From: Clusia tigrina | Taxonomy: Eukaryota; Arthropoda; Insecta; Diptera; Clusiidae | Assembly: GCA_920105625.2 (NCBI GenBank) | Contig: OV050033.1 | Coordinates: forward strand, 90,894,280 to 90,958,279 | Length of the DNA stretch: 64,000 nucleotides | Reading direction: 5' to 3' | Shown: positions 12,701-25,599 of the stretch, piece after piece | How positions within the stretch are numbered: the stretch's first letter is position 1 | Layout of the letters: every line of letters starts with the position of its first letter | Notes under the pieces: model-generated | Database searches by the model: none | What the model was told of the DNA's origin: nothing | The model's input: the letters and a program-made list of their open reading frames with translations, nothing else | Made by a program: the position numbers and the translations under genes

Positions 12701-14877
12701 CTACCCTTGAGTCCCAAATCAAACACTGATAAAACTTCAAATGGCCCTAACTTCTATACGGTACGTCCTACACCTATCAAAGTTTTCAACATACAAATGC
12801 TTGTAACTTTTTACTGGAGCGTCATAAAACCTGAAAATTTTGTAACAATAAAGTACTCGAGCCCCTTGTCAATTTAAGCTATCGCTCAAAGCCTTGAGTC
12901 CCAAATCAAACACTGATAAAACTTCAAATGACCATAACTTCTGTACGGTACGTCCTAAGCCTATCAAAGTGTGCAACATACAAATGCTTGTAACTTTTTA
13001 CTGGAGCGTCATAAGGCCTTGAAATTTTGTAACAATAAAGTACTCGAGCCTCTTGTCAATTTAAGCTATCGCTCAAAGCTATGCTACCCTTGAGTCCCAA
13101 ATCAAACACTGATAAAACTTCAAATGGCCCAAACTTCTATATGGTACGTCCTACACCTATCAAAGTTTGCAACATACAAATGCTTGTAACTTTTTACTGG
13201 AGCGTCATAAAACCTTGAAATTTTGTAGCAATAAAGTACTCGAGCCTCTTGTCAGTTTAAGTTATCGCTCAAAGCTATGCTACCCTTGAGTCACAAATCA
13301 AACACTGATAAAACTTCAAATGGCCCTAAATTCTATACGGTACGTCCTACACCTATCAAAGTTTGCAACATACAAATGCTTGTAACTTTTTACTGGAGCG
13401 TCATAAAAGCATGAAATTTTGTAACAAGAAAGTACTCGAGTCTCTTGTCAATTTAAGCTATCGCTCAGAGCCTTGAGTCCCAAATCAAACACTGATAAAA
13501 CTTCAAATGACCATAACTTCTGTACGGTATGTCCTAAGCCTATCAAAGTTTGCAACATACAAATGCTTGTAACTTTTTACTGGAGCGTCATAAGGCCTTG
13601 AAACTTTGTAACAATAAAGTACTCGAGCCTCTTGTCAATTTAAGCTATCGCTCAAGGCTATGCTGCCCTTGAGTCCCAAATCAAACACTGATAAAACTTC
13701 AAATGGCCCTAACTTCTATACGGTACGTCCTACACCTATCAAAGTTTGCAACATACAAATGCTTGTAACTTTTTACTGGAGCATCATAAAACCTGAAAAT
13801 TTTGTAACAATAAAGTACTCGAGCCTCTTGTCAATTTAAGCTATCGCTCAAAGCTATGCTATCCTTGAGTCCCAAATCAAACACTGATAAAACTTCAAAT
13901 GGCCCTAACTTATATACGGTACGTCCTACACCTATCAAAGTTTGCAACATACAAATGCTTGTAACTTTTTACTGGAGCGTCATAAAATCTTGAAATTTTG
14001 TAACAATAAAGTACTCGACACTCTTGTCAATTTAAGCTATCGCTCAAAGCTATGCTACCCTTGAGTCACAAATCAAACACTGATCAGACTTCAAATGGCC
14101 CTAACTTCTATACGGTACGTCCTACTCTTATCAAAGTTTGCAACAATAAAATGCTTGTAACTTTTTACTGGAGCGTCATAAAACCTTGAAATTTTGTAAC
14201 AATAAAGTACTCGAGCCTCTTGTTAATTTAAGTTATCGCTGAAAGCTATGCTACCCTTGAGTCCCAAATCAAACACTGATAAAACTTCAAATGGCCCTAA
14301 CTTCTATACGGTACGTCCTACACCTATCAAAGTTTTCAACATACAAATGCTTGTAACTTTTTACTGGAGCGTCATAAAACCTGAAAATTTTGTAACAATA
14401 AAGTACTCGAGCCCCTTGTCAATTTAAGCTATCGCTCAAAGCCTTGAGTCCCAAATCAAACACTGATAAAACTTCAAATGACCATAACTTCTGTACGGTA
14501 CGTCCTAAGCCTATCAAAGTGTGCAACATACAAATGCTTGTAACTTTTTACTGGAGCGTCATAAGGCCTTGAAATTTTGTAACAATAAAGTACTCGAGCC
14601 TCTTGTCAATTTAAGCTATCGCTTAAAGCTATGCTACCCTTGAGTCCCAAATCAAACACTGATAAAACTTCAAATGGCCCAAACTTCTATACGGTACGTC
14701 CTACACCTATCAAAGTTTGCAACATACAAATGCTTGTAACTTTTTACTGGAGCGTCATAAAACCTTGAAATTTTGTAGCAATAAAGTACTCGAGCCTCTT
14801 GTCAGTTTAAGTTATCGCTCAAAGCTATGCTACCCTTGAGTCACAAATCAAACACTGATAAAACTTCAAATGGCCCT
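9730..14877 (+). repeat. 5.15-kb near-identical block, first copy (offset 7,563 bp)
   Basis: Anchors are AATTTC at 9811 and 17374, TCGCCACT at 10131 and 17694 and again at 11877 and 19440, and CCAAAC at 13129 and 20692 and again at 14679 and 22242. Every pair is 7,563 bp apart, equal to 39 monomers minus nine 9-bp deletions. Rare shared changes such as CTTGTCTATTTAAG and CATAGAAGCATG show common descent. I saw only a handful of differences in about 5.1 kb. The right edge is where CTAACTTATATACGG here faces CTAAATTCTATACGG at 22440. Confidence 0.88.
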
Positions 14878-16571
14878 AACTTATATACGGTACGTCCTAC
14901 ACCTATCAAAGTTTGCAACATACAAATGCTTGTAACTTTTTACTGGAGCGTCATAAAATCTTGAAATTTTGTAACAATAAAGAACTCGACACTCTTGTCA
15001 ATTTAAGCTATCGCTCAAAGCTATGCTACCCTTGAGTCACAAATCAAACACTGATCAAACTTCAAATGGCCCTAACTTCTATACGGTACGTCCTACTCTT
15101 ATCAAAGTTTGCAACAATAAAATGCTTGTAACTTTTTACTGGAGCGTCATAAAACCTTGAAATTTTGTAACAATAAAGTACTCGAGCCTCTTGTCAGTTT
15201 AAGTTATCGCTCAAAGCTATGCTACCCTTGAGTCACAAATCAAACACTGATAAAACTTCAAATGGCCCTAAATTCTATACGGTACGTCCTACACCTATCA
15301 AAGTTTGCAACATACAAATGCTTGTAACTTTTTACTGGAGCATCATAAAATCTTGAAATTTTGTAACAATAAAGTACTCGAGCCTCTTGTCAATTTAAGC
15401 TATCGCCCAAAGCTATGCTACCCTTGAGTCCCAAATCAAACACTGATAAAACTTCAAATTGCCCTAACTTCTATACGGTACGTCCTACACCTATCAAAGT
15501 TTGCAACATACAAATGCTTGTAACTTTTTACTGGAGCGTCATAAAAGCATGAAATTTTGTAACAAGAAAGTACTCGAGTCTCTTGTCAATTTAAGCTATC
15601 GCTCAGAGCCTTGAGTCCCAAATCAAACACTGATAAAACTTCAAATGACCATAACTTCTGTACGGTATGTACTAAGCCTATCAAAGTTTGCAACATACAA
15701 ATGCTTGTAACTTTTTACTGGAGCGTCATAAGGCCTTGAAACTTTGTAACAATAAAGTACTCGAGCCTCTTGTCAATTTAAGCTATCGCTCAAGGCTATG
15801 CTGCCCTTGAGTCCCAAATCAAACACTGATCAAACTTCAAATGGCCCTAACTTCTATACGGTACCTCCTACTCTTATCAAAGTTTGCAACAATAAAATGC
15901 TTGTAACTTTTTACTGGAGCGTCATAAAACCTTGAAATTTTGTAACAATAAAGTACTCGAGCCTCTTGTCAATTTAAGTTATCGCTCAAAGCTATGCTAC
16001 CCTTGAGTCCCAAATCAAACACTGATAAAACTTCAAATGGCCCTAACTTCTATACGGTACGTCCTACACCTATCAAAGTTTTCAACATACAAATGCTTGT
16101 AACTTTTTACTGGAGCGTCATAAAACCTGAAAATTTTGTAACAATAAAGTACTCGAGCCTCTTGTCAATTTAAGCTATCGCTCAAAGCCTTGAGTCCCAA
16201 ATCAAACACTGATAAAACTTCAAATGACCATAACTTCTGTACGGTACGTCCTAAGCCTATCAAAGTGTGCAACATACAAATGCTTGTAACTTTTTACTGG
16301 AGCGTCATAAGGCCTTGAAATTTTGTAACAATAAAGTACTCGAGCCTCTTGTCAATTTAAGCTATCGCTCAAAGCTATGCTACCCTTGAGTCCCAAATCA
16401 AACACTGATAAAACTTCAAATGGCCCAAACTTCTATACGGTACGTCCTACACCTATCAAAGTTTGCAACATACAAATGCTTGTAACTTTTTACTGGAGCG
16501 TCATAAAACCTTGAAATTTTGTAACAATAAAGTACTCGAGCCTCTTGTCAATTTAAGCTATCGCTCAAAGC
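12822..16571 (+). repeat. 3.75-kb block, second copy (offset 6,788 bp)
   Basis: This is the partner of 6034-9783 with the same marker order. Shared rarities include TGATCAGACTTC followed by CTTGTTAATTTAAG, GAAAGCTATG in a GTTATCGCTG context, and GGTACCTCC near 15860 (9073 in the first copy). Its left part, up to about 14877, also belongs to the 7,563-bp duplication. Two duplication events therefore overlap in this segment. Confidence 0.85.
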
Positions 16572-19500
16572 TATGCTTCCCTTGAGTCCCAAATCGAACA
16601 CTGATAAAACTTCAAATGGCCCTAACTTCTATACGGTACGTCCTACACCTATCAAAGTTTGCAACATACAAATGCTTGTAACTTTTTACTGGAGCGTCAT
16701 AAAACCTTGAAATTTTGTAACAATAAAGTACTCGAGCCTCTTGTCAATTTAAGCTATCGCCCAAAGCTATGCTACCCTTGAGTCCCAAATCAAACACTGA
16801 TAAAACTTCAAATTGCCCTAACTTCTATACGGTACGTCCTACACCTATCGAAGTTTGCAACATACAAATGCTTGTAACTTTTTACTGGAGCGTCATAAAA
16901 GCATGAAATTTTGTAACAAGAAAGTACTCGAGTCTCTTGTCAATTTAAGCTATCGCTCAGAGCCTTGAGTCCCAAATCAAACACTGATAAAACTTCAAAT
17001 GACCATAACTTCTGTACGGTATGTACTAAGCCTATCAAAGTTTGCAACATACAAATGCTTGTAACTTTTTACTGGAGCGTCATAAGGCCTTGAAACTTTG
17101 TAACAATAAAGTACTCGAGCCTCTTGTCAATTTAAGCTATCGCTTAAGGCTATGCTGCCCTTGAGTCCCAAATCAAACACTGATAAAACTTCAAATGGCC
17201 CTAACTTCTATACGGTACGTCCTACACCTATCAAAGTTTGCAACATACAAATGCTTGTAACTTTTTACTGGAGCATCATAAAACCTGAAAATTTTGTAAC
17301 AATAAAGTACTCGAGCCTCTTGTCAATTTAAGCTATCGCTCAAAGCCTTGAGTCCCAAATCAAACACTGATAAAATTTCAAATGACCATAACTTCTGTAC
17401 GGTACGTCCTAAGCCTATAAAAGTTTGCAATATACAAAAGCTTGTAACTTTTTACTGGAGCGTCATAAGGCCTTGAAATTTTGTAACAATAAAGTACTCG
17501 AGCCTCTTGTCAATTTAAGCTATCGCTCAAAGCTATGCTACCCTTGAGTCCCAAATCAAACCCTGATAAAACTTCAAATGGCCCTAACTTCTATACGGTA
17601 CGTCCTACACCTATCAAAGTTTGCAACATACAAAAGCATGTAACTTTTTACTGGAGCGTCATAAAATCTTGAAATATTGTAACAATAAAGTACTCGCCAC
17701 TCTTCTCAATTTAAGCTATCGCTGAAAGCTATGCTACCCTTGAGTCACAAATCAAACACTGATAAAACTTCAAATGGCCCTAACTTCTATACGGTACGTC
17801 CTACTCTTATCAAAGGTTGCAACAATAAAATGCTTGTAACTCTTTACTGGAGCGTCATAAAATCTTGAAATTTTGTAACAATAAAGTACTCGAGCCTCTT
17901 GTCTATTTAAGTTATCGCTCAAAGCTATGCTACCCTTGAGTCCCAAATCAAACACTGATAAATCTTCAAATGGCCCTAACTTCTATACGGTACGTCCTAC
18001 ACCTATCAAAGTTTTCAACATACAAATGCTTGTAACTTTTTACTGGAGCGTCATAAAACCTTGAAATTTTGTAGCAATAAAGTACTCGAGCCTCTTGTCA
18101 GTTTAAGTTATCGCTCAAAGCTATGCTACCCTTCAGTCACAAATCAAACACTGATAAATCTTCAAATGGCCCTAAATTCTATACGGTACGTCCTACACCT
18201 ATCGAAGTTTGCAACATACAAATGCTTGTAACTTTTTACTGGAGCGTCATAAAACCTTGAAATTTTGTAACAATAAAGTACTCGAGCCTCTTGTCAATTT
18301 AAGCTATCGCTCAAAGCTATGCTTCCCTTGAGTCCCAAATCAAACACTGATAAAACTTCAAATGGCCCTAACTTCTATACGGTACGTCCTACACCTATCA
18401 AAGTTTGCAACATACAAATGCTTGTAACTTTTTACTGGAGCGTCATAAAACCTTGAAATTTTGTAACAATAAAGTACTCGAGCCTCTTGTCAATTTAAGC
18501 TATCGCCCAAAGCTATGCTACCCTTGAGTCCCAAATAAAACACTGATAAAACTTCAAATTGCCCTAACTTCTATACGGTACGTCCTACACCTATCAAAGT
18601 TTGCAACATACAAATGCTTGTAACTTTTTACTGGAGCGTCATAGAAGCATGAAATTTTGTAACAAGAAAGTACTCGAGTCTCTTGTCAATTTAAGCTATC
18701 GCTCAGAGCCTTGAGTCCCAAGTCAAACACTGATAAAACTTCAAATGACCATAACTTCTGTACGGTATGTACTAAGCCTATCAAAGTTTGCAACATACAA
18801 ATGCTTGTAACTTTTTACTGGAGCGTCATAAGGCCTTGAAACTTTGTAACAATAAAGTACTCGAGCCTCTTGTCAATTTAAGCTATCGCTCAAGGCTATG
18901 CTGCCCTTGAGTCCCAAATCAAACACTGATAAAACTTCAAATGGCCCTAACTTCTATACGGTACGTCCTACACCTATCAAAGTTTGCAACATACAAATGC
19001 TTGTAACTTTTTACTGGAGCATCATAAAACCTGAAAATTTTGTAACAATAAAGTACTCGAGCCTCTTGTCAATTTAAGCTATCGCTCAAAGCCTTGAGTC
19101 CCAAATCAAACACTGATAAAACTTCAAATGACCATAACTTCTGTACGGTACGTCCTAAGCCTATAAAAGTTTGCAATATACAAAAGCTTGTAACTTTTTA
19201 CTGGAGCGTCATAAGGCCTTGAAATTTTGTAACAATAAAGTACTCGAGCCTCTTGTCAATTTAAGCTATCGCTCAAAGCTATGCTACCCTTGAGTCCCAA
19301 ATCAAACCCTGATAAAACTTCAAATGGCCCTAACTTCTATACGGTACGTCCTACACCTATCAAAGTTTGCAACATACAAAAGCATGTAACTTTTTACTGG
19401 AGCGTCATAAAATCTTGAAATATTGTAACAATAAAGTACTCGCCACTCTTGTCAATTTAAGCTATCGCTGAAAGCTATGCTACCCTTGAGTCACAAATCA

Positions 19501-19640
19501 AACACTGATAAAACTTCAAATGGCCCTAACTTCTATACGGTACGTCCTACTCTTATCAAAGTTTGCAACAATAAAATGCTTGTAACTTTTTACTGGAGCG
19601 TCATAAAATCTTGAAATTTTGTAACAATAAAGTACTCGAG
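16500..19640 (+). repeat. Tandem 1,746-bp (nine-monomer) higher-order repeat
   Basis: The stretch from about 16500 to 17890 recurs directly at +1,746 bp (18246-19640). CGCCACTC at 17694 aligns with 19440, and the TGCTTCCC and CGCCCAAAG pair aligns likewise. Nine monomers containing two 187-bp forms give exactly 1,746 bp. The same period links 10131 and 11877. Small differences (CTTCTCAATTT against CTTGTCAATTT, AAAGGTTGC against AAAGTTTGC) separate neighbouring copies, while copies 7,563 bp away share them. The nine-mer was therefore formed before the larger block was duplicated. Confidence 0.8.
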
Positions 19641-22440
19641 CCTCTTGTCAATTTAAGCTATCGCTCAAAGCTTTGCTTCCCTTGAGTCCCAAATCAAACA
19701 CTGATAAAACTTCAAATGGCCCTAACTTCTATACGGTACGTCCTACACCTATCAAAGTTTGCAACATACAAATGCTTGTAACTTTTTACTGGAGCGTCAT
19801 AAAACCTTGAAATTTTGTAACAATAAAGTACTCGAGCCTCTTGTCAATTTAAGCTATCGCTCAAAGCTATGCTATCCTTGAGTCCCAAATCAAACACTGA
19901 TAAAACTTCAAATGGCCCTAACTTATATACGGTACGTCCTACACCTATCAAAGTTTGCAACATACAAATGCTTGTAACTTTTTACTGGAGCGTCATAAAA
20001 TCTTGAAATTTTGTAACAATAAAGTACTCGACACTCTTGTCAATTTAAGCTATCGCTCAAAGCTATGCTACCCTTGAGTCACAAATCAAACACTGATCAA
20101 ACTTCAAATGGCCCTAACTTCTATACGGTACGTCCTACTCATATCAAAGTTTGCAACAATAAAATGCTTGTAACTTTTTACTGGAGCGTCATAAAACCTT
20201 GAAATTTTGTAACAATAAAGTACTCGAGCCTCTTGTCAATTTAAGTTATCGCTCAAAGCTATGCTACCCTTGAGTCCCAAATCAAACACTGATAAAACTT
20301 CAAATGGCCCTAACTTCTATACGGTACGTCCTACACCTATCAAAGTTTTCAACATACAAATGCTTGTAACTTTTTACTGGAGCGTCATAAAACCTGAAAA
20401 TTTTGTAACAATAAAGTACTCGAGCCCCTTGTCAATTTAAGCTATCGCTCAAAGCCTTGAGTCCCAAATCAAACACTGATAAAACTTCAAATGACCATAA
20501 CTTCTGTACGGTACGTCCTAAGCCTATCAAAGTGTGCAACATACAAATGCTTGTAACTTTTTACTGGAGCGTCATAAGGCCTTGAAATTTTGTAACAATA
20601 AAGTACTCGAGCCTCTTGTCAATTTAAGCTATCGCTCAAAGCTATGCTACCCTTGAGTCCCAAATCAAACACTGATAAAACTTCAAATGGCCCAAACTTC
20701 TATATGGTACGTCCTACACCTATCAAAGTTTGCAACATACAAATGCTTGTAACTTTTTACTGGAGCGTCATAAAACCTTGAAATTTTGTAGCAATAAAGT
20801 ACTCGAGCCTCTTGTCAGTTTAAGTTATCGCTCAAAGCTATGCTACCCTTGAGTCACAAATCAAACACTGATAAAACTTCAAATGGCCCTAAATTCTATA
20901 CGGTACGTCCTACACCTATCAAAGTTTGCAACATACAAATGCTTGTAACTTTTTACTGGAGCGTCATAAAAGCATGAAATTTTGTAACAAGAAAGTACTC
21001 GAGTCTCTTGTCAATTTAAGCTATCGCTCAGAGCCTTGAGTCCCAAATCAAACACTGATAAAACTTCAAATGACCATAACTTCTGTACGGTATGTCCTAA
21101 GCCTATCAAAGTTTGCAACATACAAATGCTTGTAACTTTTTACTGGAGCGTCATAAGGCCTTGAAACTTTGTAACAATAAAGTACTCGAGCCTCTTGTCA
21201 ATTTAAGCTATCGCTCAAGGCTATGCTGCCCTTGAGTCCCAAATCAAACACTGATAAAACTTCAAATGGCCCTAACTTCTATACGGTACGTCCTACACCT
21301 ATCAAAGTTTGCAACATACAAATGCTTGTAACTTTTTACTGGAGCATCATAAAACCTGAAAATTTTGTAACAATAAAGTACTCGAGCCTCTTGTCAATTT
21401 AAGCTATCGCTCAAAGCTATGCTATCCTTGAGTCCCAAATCAAACACTGATAAAACTTCAAATGGCCCTAACTTATATACGGTACGTCCTACACCTATCA
21501 AAGTTTGCAACATACAAATGCTTGTAACTTTTTACTGGAGCGTCATAAAATCTTGAAATTTTGTAACAATAAAGTACTCGACACTCTTGTCAATTTAAGC
21601 TATCGCTCAAAGCTATGCTACCCTTGAGTCACAAATCAAACACTGATCAGACTTCAAATGGCCCTAACTTCTATACGGTACGTCCTACTCTTATCAAAGT
21701 TTGCAACAATAAAATGCTTGTAACTTTTTACTGGAGCGTCATAAAACCCTGAAATTTTGTAACAATAAAGTACTCGAGCCTCTTGTTAATTTAAGTTATC
21801 GCTGAAAGCTATGCTACCCTTGAGTCCCAAATCAAACACTGATAAAACTTCAAATGGCCCTAACTTCTATACGGTACGTCCTACACCTATCAAAGTTTTC
21901 AACATACAAATGCTTGTAACTTTTTACTGGAGCGTCATAAAACCTGAAAATTTTGTAACAATAAAGTACTCGAGCCCCTTGTCAATTTAAGCTATCGCTC
22001 AAAGCCTTGAGTCCCAAATCAAACACTGATAAAACTTCAAATGACCATAACTTCTGTACGGTACGTCCTAAGCCTATCAAAGTGTGCAACATACAAATGC
22101 TTGTAACTTTTTACTGGAGCGTCATAAGGCCTTGAAATTTTGTAACAATAAAGTACTCGAGCCTCTTGTCAATTTAAGCTATCGCTTAAAGCTATGCTAC
22201 CCTTGAGTCCCAAATCAAACACTGATAAAACTTCAAATGGCCCAAACTTCTATACGGTACGTCCTACACCTATCAAAGTTTGCAACATACAAATGCTTGT
22301 AACTTTTTACTGGAGCGTCATAAAACCTTGAAATTTTGTAGCAATAAAGTACTCGAGCCTCTTGTCAGTTTAAGTTATCGCTCAAAGCTATGCTACCCTT
22401 GAGTCACAAATCAAACACTGATAAAACTTCAAATGGCCCT
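17293..22440 (+). repeat. 5.15-kb near-identical block, second copy (offset 7,563 bp)
   Basis: This is the partner of 9730-14877. Differences noticed by eye are CTACTCATATCAAAG near 20138 against CTACTCTTATCAAAG, and AAAACCCTGAAATT near 21744 against AAAACCTTGAAATT. So few changes over 5.1 kb imply a very recent duplication or ongoing homogenisation. A full alignment was not possible by eye, so the count is a minimum. Confidence 0.88.
18640..20960 (+). repeat. 2.3-kb block matching 22515-24835 at +3,875 bp
   Basis: ATAAGGCC at 18828 aligns with 22703, TCGCCACT at 19440 with 23315, and CCAAAC at 20692 with 24567. All give 3,875 bp, equal to 20 monomers minus five 9-bp deletions. The later copy carries several private changes, such as GAGTCCGAAATC, AACATCCAAATG, TTTAGTGG and GAGCGTGATAAGG. 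It is thus more diverged than the 5.15-kb pair. Confidence 0.8.
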
Positions 22441-22514
22441 AAATTCTATACGGTACGTCCTACACCTATCAAAGTTTGCAACATACAAATGCTTGTAACT
22501 TTTTACTGGAGCGT

Positions 22515-24835
22515 CATAAAAGCATGAAATTTTGTAACAAGAAAGTACTCGAGTCTCTTGTCAATTTAAGCTATCGCTCAGAGCCTTGAGTCCCAAATCA
22601 AACACTAATAAAACTTCAAATGACCATAACTTCTGTACGGTATGTCCTAAGCCTATCAAAGTTTGCAACATACAAATACTTGTAACTTTTTACTGGAGCG
22701 TCATAAGGCCTTGAAACTTTGTAACAATAAAGTACTCGAGCCTCTTGTCAATTTAAGCTATCGCTCAAGGCTATGCTGCCCTTGAGTCCCAAATCAAACA
22801 CTGATAAAACTTCAAATGGCCCTAACTTCTATACGGTGCGTCCTACACCTATCAAAGTTTGCAACATACAAATGCTTGTAACTTTTTACTGGAGCATCAT
22901 AAAACCTGAAAATTTTGTAACAATAAAGTACTCGAGCCTCTTGTCAATTTAAGCTATCGCTCAAAGCCTTGAGTCCGAAATCAAACACTGATAAAACTTC
23001 AAATGACCATAACTTCTGTACGGTACGTCCTAAGCCTATAAAAGTTTGCAATATACAAAAGCGTGTAACTTTTTACTGGAGCGTCATAAGGCCTTGAAAT
23101 TTTGTAACAATAAAGTACTCGAGCCTCTTGTCAATTTAAGCTATCGCTCAAAGCTATGCTACCCTTGAGTCCCAAATCAAACCCTGATAAAACTTCAAAT
23201 GGCCCTAACTTCTATACGGTACGTCCTACTCTTATCAAAGTTTGCAACATACAAAAGCATGTAACTTTTTACTGGAGCGTCATAAAATCTTGAAATATTG
23301 TAACAATAAAGTACTCGCCACTCTTGTCAATTTAAGCTATCGCTGAAAGCTATGCTACCCTTGAGTCACAAATCAAACACTGATAAAACTTCAAATGGCC
23401 CTAACTTCTATACGGTACGTCCTACTCTTATCAAAGTTTGCAACAATAAAATGCTTATAACTTTTTACTGGAGCGTCATAAAATCTTGAAATTTTGTAAC
23501 AATAAAGTACTCGAGCCTCTTGTCAATTTAAGCTATCGCTCAAAGCTTTGCTTCCCTTGAGTCCCAAATCAAACACTGATAAAACTTCAAATGGCCCTAA
23601 CTTCTATACGGTACGTCCTACACCTATCAAAGTTTGCAACATACAAATGCTTGTAACTTTTTACTGGAGCGTCATAAAACCTTGAAATTTTGTAACAATA
23701 AAGTACTCGAGCCTCTTGTCAATTTAAGCTATCGCTCAAAGCTATGCTATCCTTGAGTCCCAAATCAAACACTGATAAAACTTCAAATGGCCCTAACTTA
23801 TATACGGTACGTCCTACACCTATCAAAGTTTGCAACATCCAAATGCTTGTAACTTTTTACTGGAGCGTCATAAAATCTTGAAATTTTGTAACAATAAAGT
23901 ACTCGACACTCTTGTCAATTTAAGCTATCGCTCAAATCTATGCTACCCTTGAGTCACAAATCAAACACTGATCAAACTTCAAATGGCCCTAACTTCTATA
24001 CGGTACGTCCTACTCTTATCAAAGTTTGCAACAATAAAATGCTTGTAACTTTTTACTGGAGCGTCATAAAACCTTGAAATTTTGTAACAATAAAGTACTC
24101 GAGCCTAATGTCAATTTAAGTTATCGCTCAAAGCTATGCTACCCTTGAGTCCCAAATCAAACACTGATAAAACTTCAAATGGCCCTAACTTCTATACGGT
24201 ACGTCCTACACCTATCAAAGTTTTCAACATACAAATGCTTGTAACTTTTTAGTGGAGCGTCATAAAACCTGAAAATTTTGTAACAATAAAGTACTCGAGC
24301 CTCTTGTCAATTTAAGCTATCGCTCAAAGCCTTGAGTCCCAAATCAAACACTGATAAAACTTCAAATGACCATAACTTCTGTACGGTACGTCCTAAGCCT
24401 ATCAAAGTGTGCAACATACAAATGCTTGTAACTTTTTACTGGAGCGTGATAAGGCCTTGAAATTTTGCAACAATAAAGTACTCGAGCCTCTTGTCAATTT
24501 AAGCTATCGCTCAAAGCTATGCTACCCTTGAGTCCCAAATCAAACACTGATAAAACTTCAAATGGCCCAAACTTCTATACGGTACGTCCTACACCTATCA
24601 AAGTTTGCAACATACAAATGCTTGTAACTTTTTACTGGAGCGTCATAAAACCTTGAAATTTTGTAGCAATAAATTACTCGAGCCTCTTGTCAGTTTAAGT
24701 TATCGCTCAAAGCTATGCTACCCTTGAGTCACAAATCAAACACTGATAAAACTTCAAATGGCCCTAAATTCTATACGGTACGTCCTACACCTATCAAAGT
24801 TTGCAACATACAAATGCTTGTAACTTTTTACTGGA
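22515..24835 (+). repeat. 2.3-kb block, second copy (offset 3,875 bp)
   Basis: This is the partner of 18640-20960. It ends where GTCATAAAATCTTG replaces GTCATAAAAGCATG. This end also marks the loss of GCATGAAATTTTG units and the start of the next domain, so it is a useful domain boundary. Confidence 0.75.
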
Positions 24836-25599
24836 GCGTCATAAAATCTTGAAATTTTGTAACAATAAAGTACTCGAGCCTCTTGTCAATTTAAGCTATC
24901 GCTCAAAGCTATGCTTCCCTTGAGTCCCAAATCAAACACTGATAAAACTTCAAATGGCCCTAACTTCTATACGGTAAGTCCTACACCTATCAAAGTTTGC
25001 AACATACAAATGCTTGTAACTTTTTACTGGAGCGTCATAAAACCTTGAAATTTTGTAACAATAAAGTACTCGAGCCTCTTGTCAATTTAAGCTATCGCCC
25101 AAAGCTATGCTACTCTTGAGTCCCAAATCAAACACTGATAAAACTTCAAATTGCCCTAACTTCTATACGGTACGTTATACACCTATCAAAGTTTGCAACA
25201 TACAAATGCTTGTAACTTTTTACTGGAGCGTCATAAAATCTTGAAATTTTGTAACAATAAAGTACTCGACACTCTTGTCAATTTAAGCTATCGCTCAAAG
25301 CTATGCTACCCTTGAGTCACAAATCAAATACTGATTAAACTTCAAATGGCCCTAACTTCTATACGGTACGTCCTACTCTTATCAAAGTTTGCAACAATAA
25401 AATGCTGGTAACTTTTTACTGGAGCGTCATAAAACCTTGAAATTTTGTAACAATAAAGTACTCGAGCCTCTTGTCAATTTAAGTTATCGCTCAAAGCTAT
25501 GCTACCCTTGAGTCCCAAATTAAACACTGACAAAACTTCAAATGGCCCTAACTTCTATACGGTACGTCCTACACCTATCAAAGTCTGCAACATACAAAT

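Larger units (their letters stand above)
3100..24840 (+). repeat. Satellite domain 2: nested higher-order repeats
   Basis: About 112 monomers are arranged in repeated multi-monomer blocks that overlap at several offsets: 1,746, 3,875, 5,817, 6,788, 7,563 and 7,954 bp. The markers CGCCACTC (3923, 10131, 11877, 17694, 19440, 23315) and GGCCCAAACTTC (6341, 7891, 9637, 13129, 14679, 16425, 20692, 22242, 24567) show the copying. The 187-bp form and the GCATGAAATTTTGTAACAAG form are frequent here. No gene or unrelated sequence was seen. Confidence 0.85.
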
